A stretch of DNA of 64,000 nt. Origin: Lycium barbarum (lineage: Eukaryota; Streptophyta; Magnoliopsida; Solanales; Solanaceae). Below are positions 1 to 15,793 of the stretch, in pieces (the first letter of the stretch is position 1; each line of letters begins with the position of its first letter). Location of the stretch: contig NC_083342.1 in assembly GCF_019175385.1 (NCBI RefSeq), positions 121,644,376 through 121,708,375 on the forward strand. The letters run 5' to 3'. The notes below the pieces were generated by a model, which saw only the letters and a list, made by a program, of their open reading frames with translations, searched no databases and was not told where the DNA came from. Made by a program: the position numbers and the translations under genes.

Positions 1-828
1 CAAAAACTCAAAATCAAAGCTTCAATCTAGATATTTCACTATGATTTTTCTATTACATTATTAACCTAAGCATTACTATGTGGACGAAAAAATACTTTTA
101 AGAACTTTTTTTGTGCGTAAAAGGGTTGTTTTCAGCCCGTTTTTCATTTTTTTTTAAATTAATTTTTTTTCTTCATTTGTTGTTAATTGTTAATCTATTA
201 ACATAAGCATTACTATTGTGTGAATATGGACAAAAAAAAATTACGCACTTTTTTTGTGCGCAACAAGGCTGTTTTCAGCCCCTTTTTTCATTTTTTTTTT
301 TTGTTTAGTTGTTGTTAATTGTTTATTAGTTGCTTATTTAGTATTTGGTAATTGTTAGATTAGTTATTTCAATTGTTAGACTAGCTAATTATTTTTTTTA
401 GTTTTTGTTAAGCCAATTGTTTATTTGTTAATAATTTGTTAATTATTTGATTAGTTAGTTTATCGCTTTATTTAATTATTATATGCTAATTAATTTCTTA
501 TTATTTGATTAGTTAGTTAATTGTTTATTTATTAATTATATGCTAATTGTTTGCTAGCTAATTGTTAACTTTTTGATTTGTTAATTATTAATCTTTATAT
601 CTTTAATTGTTAATTTATTTATTTGCTAATTAGAAATTGAAAATCCTTAGTTTAGGATTCAATCCTTTGTATAATTTCTCGGTAAAAGATTACATAACTA
701 ATACTAGGTTTAGAGATTAATTAAAAAAATAATGATTAATTTAAAATGCGTAAAAAATATACCACTTTAATCCTTACTTCATTTATTAATGATTAATTTA
801 AAATGCCTAAAATAGATAGGACGCCACC
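1..828. other. AT-rich upstream region of the PMD pseudogene
   Basis: This stretch has no credible coding region. It is very AT-rich, with runs built from 'ttaattgtt' and 'gttagttaatt'. It contains a diverged direct duplication, described separately, and the presumed promoter and 5' leader of the plant-mobile-domain gene. I cannot place a TATA box with confidence. Confidence 0.6.
61..301 (+). repeat. Diverged direct repeat with 'ttgtgcgtaaaa' core
   Basis: Two imperfect copies lie at about 61-155 and 198-301. Each runs from 'cattacta', through a run of A, 'tttttgtgcg' and 'gttttcagcc', to a poly-T tract. The second copy also contains 'ttacgcac', so it can fold on itself. The same 'gtgcgtaaaa' word in both orientations recurs downstream of the gene at 8540-8636, so the two ends may belong to one larger repeat unit. 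That link is inference. Confidence 0.55.
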
Positions 829-3800
829 ATGGAGCCGGGACCCTTCGACAACAGAGAGGTACTTTATCTACAGCATGAGCATAGGTCCCAGTATGTATGG
901 GATGCACCGGTATCCTCTAGTAGAGTGGTTCGTACCCGTTTGGGGGAGTCAGCATGGGATATTCTAGAGGTTATTCCCCTACATCCCCGTGTCATAGATA
1001 TACTACGTCGGGGTGGTATCTACCGGTGCATCAAGGTTGGTCGGCTTGTGCACGATAGGGCTCTAGTGACAGCTATGATTGAGCGCTGGCGATCGGAGAC
1101 CCATACATTTCATCTCCGCATTAGCGAGGCTACCATCACCCTACATGATGTCGAGGTGATTTATGATCTACAGATTGATAGACATGCATGGTATAGAGTG
1201 GAGCCTCCGGAGATGTTGTCGTATCGCCAGGAGATGGCTAGGCTCACTGGTTTCGAGTCTCTGCGGGGGGATATGCGTGGACGGAGTCGGTTGTTGCGGT
1301 CCTCCCTCCATGCTCACTTGCGCCTCATAGATCTGCAGTATCCGATTGGCGAGGCGACGCTACAGGCTGATGTTGACTGACGTGCTCGCTTATATCTTCT
1401 CATCATATTCGGGGGCATCATGTTCCCGAACACGTCGGGTGCGGATATGAGCATTAGGTATCTGCTCTTTATTGAGGACCTAGAGCAGGTGGGATATTAT
1501 AGTTAGGGCGCCGCTGTCCTGGCTTACATGTACAGAGGATTTGATCGAGCCTCTATGGGCGAGAGGGTTAAGGTCGTTGCATTTAGCCCTCTTCTTCAGG
1601 TAATATATTTAAGTGTGTATAGATAAAAGACTAAATATATTTTTTCGAAACGACGACTGATAAATAATTTTTTTGATGACTATGACAGATATGGGTGTAG
1701 ACTAGGTTGAGACCTTTTCAGCCCATAGCTGCTCACCCTCCCGATGACTATGTTGCTGAGGATATGTCATACGCGCAGAGATGGTCGTGAGGCCGTACCA
1801 GAGGTGTGGAGACGCACCATGTCATTCTCCCATTTAGGGATCAGTTAGACCGCATGACGGCGCCCGAGGTAAGTTTTTTAGATTTAACATTAGTTTGTTA
1901 TTTTTGTTAGTCTTTTATTGTTAACTAGTTGAAATCCTCTTATAGGTTTTCATATGGACGCCGTATGATCAGATTTTGGGTCAGTTGCCGGCGTTTTATG
2001 GGGCTGGTGAGCACATGTGGACTGCACGGTGTCCATTGATCCATATGGACATCATTGAGCATCACACACCCGACCGTGTATTACGGCAGTTTGGGCATGT
2101 GCAGAACATACCCGCGGCTACACATTGGGAGCACTACCACTACACCAGGGACGAGCGTTCGATCGACAGTACGGCATGGCGGGCACGCATGCACCAGGAA
2201 TGCATGGAAAACGAGGATGACGAATCTAGCGGCAGTCGGACATGACACTCCGGTCCATGAGTACATGACTTGGTACATGCATATCACTCGCTCCTTGATT
2301 GCCAACCCCTCGACGTCGCGTCCTGATGGCTGAGGATATGCATCACTCTCAGGAGCGTACGAGGCGCTGGTAAGTTTATTCAATCGTCGTCTTATTATGT
2401 ATTAATTTATGAATTTATTCAATTCTTAAAATTTACAAATATATGCAGCTACGGATGACTGTTATACCCGTTTTAAACGGGTCAAATCGGAGTACAACAT
2501 ATTGGTGATTCCCAAATGTTTAGTTTAAGGAGTCGCCACCTAATTATTTTAATGGTGAATTAGGGCACCTAATTATTAACTAAGGTAAAACTAAACTAAA
2601 TCTCCGTTAATGGTCTGCTTAATTAATGTGATTCTAGGTAAGGGTTCTTGGTTATCCTAAAGGGAAGGGGTTAGGCATCCTTTAAGATTCGCTAATTACG
2701 ATTAACCGGCCAAACTTAGGTTATTTAATTAAGACTAAAAAAATACACATATAACATTTTAAATGTTTAGAAAAATAGTTTTTAAATATTATCAAGATTT
2801 CAAAAAATGGAGAATATAAGATTGCTATTTAAATTAAATAAGGTAGTAATTTATAGAAAAGACTTTAGCCATATTATACTAAAAATGTGCTGGATTAGTC
2901 AATATACTAATAGGCATTTGAGAACAATTCAATGATTGAGTATCAATTATTTTTAACTGCTTAAATTTATTAAGTGACAAAATAAGGTCAAGAAGGCAAT
3001 AAACAAATTAGCTCCCTATTGTTATGTGAAAAGTAGTTTAAAAATATAACTATCCTCTTTTATGAAAAATTGAGCCTTGTTTGGAAAAGTAAGGATTTAA
3101 ATTAAATTTGGGAAAAAGATTCATCTCCAATCACTATTCGAAATGATCATTTATTGCCTTTATATATAGAATTAACCATAAAACTTAAAACAAAAAAAGC
3201 TTATAAAATAACGTTAGGTTATAATTTGAAGTAGGTGGATAATTTGAAATCGGACTTAATTCTTAATTGGATCACTCAACCCATTTTAAACTTGTAAAAG
3301 AGTAATTAAAAGGAAATCTTGAACCGACGAAATAGGCTAAATTATTAAACCTTTAAACACGTTATTTCGAAAGCAAACTCAAACTCTAACTACCCATTAT
3401 CACTAAACTATCCCCACTAATTCCGCTAGGATTCATCTAAGCTAAGAAAACAAAAATAAGATAAAATGTTCGTCAAGCAATCAAATACACAAAAATAGAG
3501 TAGCGGAAACAAATACGTTTAAATGGGTTTGGCCCATTTTAATGCTGCTGCCATATATTTCTGCTGTATGGGCTTTGGCCCAAAATCCCTTTTCTGCACG
3601 GCTGATAGAGGATGACTCGAGAGGAATATTATGTTGGGCTTTAGCCCAACACCGAATGCGGGGAGAAGACGAGTCCCTTGGACTCATACGAGAGGGTCAT
3701 GCATAAAAAAAAAAAGGATTAGTATACTTCAAAACCTATACTTCAAATAAAAGAAAGCAAAGGCCGAAACAAAATAGAAATATCACGTAAATAATAACAA

Positions 3801-6590
3801 GCGCAGGGCTTTGACTTACCAACTTGATAAAGCCATTTCAACACTCGAGACAAACAAGTGATTTATGTATACATTATGTGTATTTAAGTATACCTCGTGT
3901 ATATATGTCCAAACATAAAATCAAATACTTAACTCAGGTGAAGATAGGTTTCAATCCATTTGGCATGCCATGACATTTTCTTAAAATATACAAAGATGAA
4001 CCCACAGGAGAAGGCACAACATTCATAAACCATATGCACGTAAATGGGTTCACACTTAGCCATGTTGTATATTAAATGCTCAGATTCACCAATAGAAACT
4101 CACCAAGAGAAGGGGAAAAGATGCAGTATGACGTAAGTAAAACAACTACAGTCATAAGTATTAGGCAGAACCAGTTGAATGTGAGCAATCAAGTATAAGA
4201 CAAGTTCTTTAATCTTTTTCTAACCCATAAGCATACATACTAAGTGATTTACTCTCATATGGTCACAAGAAGAACTAAGCAGGCATGGCTTCATAAGAGT
4301 AGCAAATACCAACATTTTGAGGCTAAGTACTTCTGGAGAATATGCATTTAGCAGATTCAAGTGACACTTTCTAGAGACAAACACTATATGCAGAAGTGAG
4401 TAAAACAGGGTCAAATTCAGCAGAGAATGAACATCTTGACATGCAACTAACATTTCAGCATTAATCAGTCACTAATGCACCTTAAGACACACATAGGATT
4501 CACTTGAGAGATGCTACATGTATGCAGAATGCTGGACTTGAACTTACAGTCCTCTTTAAACTTGTTAAAAACGTTTGTCAACTATTTTTAACTAAATAAG
4601 ACCATATGAGTTTATGCTGATGTCAACAGTTGCATGACATCCACTAATGAGCCAAACAGAATTTTAATGATATCATGCTAAGCTAAGAATGGACAATCTA
4701 GTGGTACATACATGGATACATGATTTTGATGCAAGTAGAATGGGACATGAATCATATGCATATGCTACCCTCATGAGACACACTCAATTCTATTAAATGA
4801 TACTCTTAGCTAAACATATAATACATGATTTAATTCAAATGAAAGGTGCACAATATAGTTAAGTAAGATGTAAACCTTTAAACATGCATTACTAATCATT
4901 CAAGCATACAAATCACCTTTAAACAACCATAGACATGCATTTAGTCCATACAGAACCCTCCTAAGGTAGTTTAGGCTTAACTAACCATAGATGAAACTAA
5001 AGTTTGTAAGCAGGTTGCCTAAAACATGTAACTAATCATTTACAGAAAGAAACTTACGACAAACAACCCTAGTTTGGATTGAAGATAGCATGTATACAGC
5101 TAGGCAGTTACTGATTAGCAGACCAAACATTCACACTAAACAAACATGGTTAATTAAAGCTAAACATGATTAGCAAGTTACTGAAATGTAGACTGATCAC
5201 ATATACTAACTAAACATGAGTGAAGATTTAGCATAATCAAACAACAAGACAATTAGCCACAGGGGACTTAACTATATCAACATGCTTAGCAGGATAAGAA
5301 CCAAGATCAAACTGAACCAAGCTAACACAACATGCTTAGTTGAAGCATATTAAGCTAAGCTAACCTATCAAGCATTTTTAACTAAAAATCAAATTGTACT
5401 AAGGCTAATATACAAAACATGTTTCACTACTAAACATACTTATTTAAACAGGTTAAACCAACTTAACACAGGAACATGCTTAACACAATAGGCCAACTAA
5501 CTTAACACATAACATGCTTAACTAAGCTAAAATTAACATCAACACATAGGCACAGATAATTTAAACTAGAAAAACAATGCAAGAAAAATAAAAGGGACAG
5601 GGAAAATTACAGACCTTCTTCGGGTGCAGCGAAGTGGGTGTGGGGGGTTTTAGATCTACGCTCGAACTTGAGTATACTTTGTATGCGAAAAACAACAGCG
5701 AACAGCGAATTCCAGGAAAAATAAGAAAACAAGGAATTTTTAGTTTTTTAAGAACAAGGGTGGCGGCTTCAATCTCTCTCCCTAATGGGTTCTCTAATGC
5801 TCATATTTATAGGACACTAGATAGGGTTTTTAAGATTCGAAGTTTTTTGGGCGGGATTTGAAACAAAGATTCAAAGTCGAGTCAAAAACTCGTGCTAATC
5901 TGAACGTTGGGGCCTCTTCACGTGATTTTGACTTGAGTATTACACCAAAATGGTTCGACCACTCTGGTCTATGAGGATTTCGCTGCGTCTCGAAGCAAGA
6001 ATGGGAAAGCCTTTTCCTTTTCAACGACAGAACAACGCAGGTAAATCAGACGAGTTTTTTGTGCGAAAATGGGGTAGACACGATTGTTCACGACTAAAGA
6101 AAGGCTAGGGTTTACTGAAAGTGGAGAGGAAGAGAGAGGGGCAGGAAGGGGGGAGGGGGGTGCAGCGTGAAGAAAACGACGTATAACCCTAATTGCTTCT
6201 TCTTTTGTTGGACAAATCGGGTCGAGTCTCTGAAAATGGGTAATGCGCTGGTGAAAATGGGCTGATCTAAAAAAATGTTCGTGGGTTGATGGCCATTTGA
6301 GCTAAAAAATATATCCTCTTCTTATACTATTATGGGCTTTTAAATTTACATAAAAGACCTCCTTCAATTAATTATATATTAGCGTGTGTTAAAATATTAC
6401 TTACTATAAAATATATTTATCGCTACTCAAATAAAAATTTATACGATGTCGAAATAGCCGTGCGATAATATTTTTTAAGTAAATGCTATTGTTTAATTGC
6501 ATAAAATAAATGTGATGCGTGTGTGCATAAGTCGGTAAATAAAAAATGTTAAAAGTGATTATAATGCAAATCATAATAATAATAATGGTA

Positions 6591-6643
<53 letters not shown>

Positions 6644-7931
6644 AGAAAAGACGGTATTAATTAAATTGTGGTAAAGTATAAATGACTATTCTTAAGCTAT
6701 CAAGAGACATTAGAAACGCAAATAAATAATTGAAAAAAAAAAGACGGGACAAAATTGAGTGTCAACAATGACTCTGATGATACGCTATGAGAGCATTCCC
6801 CTTACGGAGTCCACCGACCCCGGGATAGCAGCATATGGGGCACGGATAGTTCATCTTACCAAAACTGATATGACACAGGCACATGAGTGGCATCGTGTCG
6901 ATGAGGATGTACCAGAGGGTGTTCCTGAGGTGGTAGGGCTGATAGAGGTGGGCGGGTTGGCGGAGGTGGTCGGGCCAGCAGAGGTGGTCGGGATGGCGGA
7001 GGTGATCTGGCTGGCGGAGGTGATCGGGCTGTTAAAGGTGGTCGGGCTGGCAGAGGTCTAGTAGATGAGCCTGACGATATAGCCCGTCAGGCTCCGTCGG
7101 CTACAGATACCCCTTCTTCTTCCAGGCCGTCGACTTCACAGAGACCTGGATATACTCTAGAGATGTTCCCACATTATGATCCTTAAGCATCATTTCCGCA
7201 GGTGCCAGTTGGTTATCTACATATGGGAGGCAGAGATGAGGACTTGGATATTATTTTCGATGAATACTTTCTTCGTTCTACAGCCGGGCCTATGGCACCA
7301 TCTGCATCTCCGGCTCCGCGGGCCGCTCAGGAGCCCCCTCACATGCCATCTCAGGAGCCCGTCGAGACACAGGTTTGTTTTTTACAATAAAATAATGTAT
7401 TAATTAATTATTTTATTAATCTAAACTAAATTATTTACATGTATTATAGGTTCATTCTTTTGCGCCTGTGGACCCGTCTCCGCCTGTCTAGATTGACCCG
7501 TCTCCACCTTCAGCTACAGCTCTGGGTAGCGCTCAGGAGACAATTGAGGAGCCAGCTAAGGAGCCCTCTGACCAGCTATCTCAGGAGGTCGTCGACACAC
7601 AGGTTTGTTTTTTTACAAAGAAATAATTTATTAAATAATTATTTATATGTTATTTCATGTTTAGTTTATGAAACATTAAATTGTTTATATGTTATTTCAG
7701 GTTCATTCTTCTGCTCCTGTGGTCCAGTCTCCTCCGATTGAGTCATCTCCTGAGGCATCTACAGAGGCTACTCAGGTGGAGACCGCCGCCGTCTCCCACA
7801 GGAAGCATATTTTCACCAAGGGCCTGAAGAAGGGAAGAAAGGATGATCATGGCATAGATCATCCTGTCATTAAGAGGAGGAGAGAGGATCCTGATGGTAG
7901 TGAGGGTGGTGGGGTTGGCCTTAGGCGTTAG
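829..7931 (+). pseudogene. Decayed plant mobile domain (MAIN-like / PP7 long-form homolog) gene
   Basis: The first exon encodes a plant mobile domain (PMD) N-terminus, with 'HPRVIDILRRGGIYRCIKVG', 'IERWRSETHTFHL' and 'EATITLHDVEVI'. This pattern is known from MAIN/MAIL1-type proteins often labelled serine/threonine phosphatase 7 long form homologs. The exon structure I infer is 829-1599, 1689-1868, 1946-2369, 2449-7372 (interrupted by a solo LTR at 2460-6767), 7450-7602 and 7701-7931. The first exon has a stop at 1378-1380 and the same frame continues past it. Further stops follow in exons 1 to 4, and a frame change lies near 2220-2240. The C-terminal part is an RGG/Gly-rich stretch (about 6925-7060), then Pro/Ser-rich exons, then a basic tail with 'RKHIF', 'KKGRK' and 'IKRRRE' that resembles a nuclear localisation signal. 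PMD genes exist both as host genes and as cargo of transposons, and I cannot tell which this was. The product would not be functional as read. Confidence 0.85.
2460..6767. mobile_element. Solo LTR (Ogre/Tat-like) inserted in the PMD gene
   Basis: The element begins TGTTATACCCG and ends GAGTGTCAACA, the TG...CA ends of a long terminal repeat. It is flanked by a perfect 5-bp target duplication ATGAC (2455-2459 and 6768-6772). At 4308 bp it holds no coding sequence, no primer-binding site and no second LTR copy, so it fits a solo LTR left by recombination between two LTRs. The 5' zone with 'ggagtcgccacctaatt' and 'gggttcttgg' is typical of large Solanaceae LTRs that I associate with the Ogre/Tat Ty3/Gypsy lineage. 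That family name is from memory. A (TAA)n microsatellite lies at about 6578-6640. Removing the insert restores the PMD reading frame across the junction. Confidence 0.85.
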
Positions 7932-8097
7932 GAGATTGTGTATTTGTAAATAAAATGTACATTTTATGTTAATATTATATATATTTTTGGGTATTTTTTT
8001 TTAATGATAATTAGTTATTTTAGTATTTATTGTCGATTATTAATAACTCATGTGACGTCCTAGATTAATTAAAACCCTATAAAATATGACAATTAAA

Positions 8098-8478
8098 CTT
8101 AAAGATAACAAGTTTCCAAACTTACTTCGGAGCACTTTACAACCCCTAAAACGACGATCCAAACATATATGTATACTTGATGTAATGAGACGACATTATT
8201 GTACGCTAAAAGAAATATTAAGTTCTATATAAAATATTTATATTCTGACGTTTTGAAACGTGACTAATCTTCGGTCAAAGTACAAAAAAAAAACTTAAAG
8301 ATAACAAGTTTCCAAACTTACTTTGAAGCACTTTACAACCCCTAAAACGACGATCCAAACATATAGGTATACCTGATGTAATGAGCCAACATTATTGTAC
8401 GCTAAAAAAGATATTAAGTTCTATATAAAATATTTATATTCCGGTGTTTTGAAACGTGACTAATTTTCAGTCAAAGTA
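8098..8478 (+). repeat. 195-bp tandem duplication
   Basis: Two copies of a unit beginning 'cttaaagataacaagtttcc' start at 8098 and 8293, a period of 195 bp. They share 'aacgacgatccaaacatat', 'attattgtacgctaaaa' and 'ttttgaaacgtgactaat' with a handful of substitutions. No coding potential is seen. The array lies immediately 3' of the PMD pseudogene and may have been part of its 3' region. Confidence 0.85.
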
Positions 8479-8539
8479 TGGAAAAAAGCTTAATTTTCAG
8501 TTTGATTTCAAAGAATAAAGGCTGGGGTGGGGTATTTGG

Positions 8540-8636
8540 CTCTTTTACGCACATATTCGGTGCGTAAAAGGACTTTAGTGTAAAACTACACTTTGGTCCT
8601 TTTACGCACATAATCTGTGCGTGAAGCTTATTTACG
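8540..8636. repeat. Palindromic 'ttttacgcac' fold-back
   Basis: Within this stretch 'cttttacgcacat' and 'gtgcgtaaaagga' face each other. A second inverted pair follows ('tagtgtaaaactacact', then 'ccttttacgcacat' and 'gtgcgtgaag'), so the whole segment can form stacked hairpins. The same core words occur upstream of the gene at 109-260. Confidence 0.65.
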
Positions 8637-8744
8637 TTCTTTTTTTTAATGGGTTATTTTGGTTCCAAAAAATTATTTTGGGGTTACAAAAGTCTTAGGC
8701 TCAAAAGTGGTTCCCTAGTTGACATCTCTACATAGTGAGTAGGG

Positions 8745-9612
8745 TCATTTGCACGATTACCCTTCAAAGGTACCGGTCTTTAATTTTTGCCCCTCAAATT
8801 GGTGGTCTTTAATTTTTGTCCTTCGCCTAATACCATGAGGTTTGGGGTTTAAAGTCCGGCTCAATAAAAAAAAATCGCAAGACAGAGTTTTATAGCAAAG
8901 TTAGGCCTCAGGCAGAATTTTGAATGCAAAACTCTATCTTGCGAATTCAAACCTCCGTCTTGCGATTTTTTTTTTACTAAGCTGGGGTTCGAACCCAGAA
9001 CCTTTGGGTATTAGGCGAAGGGAAAAAATTAAAGACCACCAATTTGAAGGACAAAAATTAAAGACCAGTGCTTTTGAAGGGCAATCCGCACAAAAAAATG
9101 CAGTGAGTGACCAGGTCGGTCATAGATCATTTTTTTGTGTAGATTGCCCTTCAAAAGCATTGGTCTTTAAATTTTGTCCTCAAATTGGTGGTCTTTGATA
9201 TTTTTCCCTTCGCTTAAAACCCAGAGGTCCTGGGTTCGAATCCAAGCTCAGTAAAAAAAAATAAAAAATCGCAAGTCATAAGTTAGGATTTGCAAGACAG
9301 AAGTTGAGATTCGCAAGGCTTATGCCTTAAGGCAAACTTTTACCCAAAATTAGGCCTTAAGGCAGAAGGTTGTAAAATTCTAGCAATTTTTTATTTTTTT
9401 TTGGCCTTAAGGCAGAGTTTGAAACCCAACTTATACCTTAGTCCAACTTATTCCCTGCGGATCCCAATTTATGCCTTGCGAATTTTTAAAATTTTTTGAT
9501 TGAGCGGGAGTTCGAACCCGGAACCAAGAGACTTTTAGCGAAGGCCAAAATTTAAAGATCACTGATTCGAGGGACAAAAATTAAAGACCAGCCCAGCGAA
9601 GGCCAATCCTGC
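8745..9612. repeat. Two successive fold-back repeat elements
   Basis: Arms built from 'cccttcaaaggtaccggtct', 'attggtggtctttaa' and 'cttcgcctaatacc' (8755-8835) are matched in inverted orientation at about 8975-9090. A second pair, 9140-9250 against 9490-9612, uses the same family of words plus 'gggttcgaatcc' / 'gagttcgaaccc'. The centres hold repeated 'gccttaaggcag' and 'cgcaagaca' words. These look like non-autonomous fold-back or MITE-type units of one family inserted next to each other just upstream of RECQL1. I do not know their superfamily. No gene is seen here. Confidence 0.65.
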
Positions 9613-9624
9613 AAATTGCCGGTC

Positions 9625-9696
9625 ATGGATGCTCCAAGCCCAGCAACTGAAAAAAAGGAACGTCGTCGTTACGAAATAAAAGCACCGGTAATATAA
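9625..9696 (+). promoter_or_regulatory. Upstream ORF in presumed RECQL1 leader
   Basis: A 23-codon ORF (MDAPSPATEKKERRRYEI...) ends 55 bp before the chosen RECQL1 start. If the transcript starts upstream of it, this ORF would be translated first and could lower main-ORF translation. Transcription start is not visible from sequence, so its presence in the mRNA is an inference. Confidence 0.35.
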
Positions 9697-9751
9697 ACAA
9701 TTCCTTTAGTACGAAAAAGGTTTTAAAAAATAATTCTGAAAAAAAGGCAAA

Positions 9752-14865
<5,114 letters not shown>

Positions 14866-15793
14866 AGGTTCTACATTTTAATCCCAAGAGAAGTCCACAA
14901 TACCAATCTCAAGCTTCTATTTGCTCAAACGCCAAATCCGTCCTAAACATGTACCGCTTGATGGGGATGGTGACTTTTAAAGTTTCGAGCAGCTGCGGTA
15001 TGGTTCAGTTTTGATTAAGTAAACTTGGCAGGTTTTATTAGTGACTAGGGTAACTAGTAATAAGGTCATCTTATACAACAAGGTGCTCATCTTCAGGAGG
15101 CAAAAGATGCTTCTCGGAGTCGCAAGTGCAAGTCCTGCACTTATGGCTGAAGGAGGTGAAAGCTCTCTCTTTACTGTCATCTTATTTTTGGCCCAAACCT
15201 AAGAGTCAAATGATCGGCTTCAAGAAAGTATAAACGAAGCACATGATGGTTGTATAGCAATTTTGACAGCTCGTATTGTACATGTTAACTTACCCCAACA
15301 TTAATGAGATAGCTATCTTTATTGTATATTTCTCCTTCAAAGTGAACGCATTGACATATTTGGGTTGTTCCTCATGCTCTGCCTTGAAGTCTTAATGCAT
15401 GAGTACTTGTTAGAAACCGCTTCATATGTGGTAGCAAATGACAACCCTTTTTATCATTAAACTCTTAGCACGGTGGCTTGTTATTAAATCTCATTCACGT
15501 GTATCTTGTCCCTTGTTTATTTCTGTCTGTGGCTCTAGCTCCAGTTTTCTTGAAATCGAACATGTCTTGGATCAATGCAAGAATGTATTTATTTGTTAGA
15601 AGAGTTTCTAGTTTTTCATGAAGTGGTAGAGTATGTCCTTTACTGTTATATGATGTAACCCTCCTAGTTACGTTACCATATATTATTGCGAGATATGGGG
15701 CGTCCATCCTGCTATACAATCATTCATAACACAACAAAATAAACCCTTCTCTCTAATGTGCTTGTGATTTTGGTGTTTTATGATGATTAACGG
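14866..15793 (+). other. RECQL1 3' UTR and spacer
   Basis: No coding region is seen. The 3' UTR of RECQL1 probably occupies the first few hundred bases. No canonical AATAAA was located, though 'attgtatatt' near 15325 could act as an AT-rich near-upstream element. The right end is the hAT target site. Confidence 0.5.

Noticed and set aside
5634..6024. ORFs of 75 and 64 codons in the solo LTR
   Set aside because: They lie within a non-coding LTR, overlap each other on opposite strands and show no retroelement motif.
7689..7931. Independent small gene encoding a basic nuclear peptide
   Set aside because: The frame begins mid-exon. It is the last exon of the PMD pseudogene, with a normal acceptor at 7700/7701.
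8980..9245. tRNA gene suggested by 'ggttcgaaccc' and 'gggttcgaatcc'
   Set aside because: Only B-box-like words are present. No cloverleaf with A box, anticodon stem and acceptor stem can be formed. They belong to the fold-back repeats.
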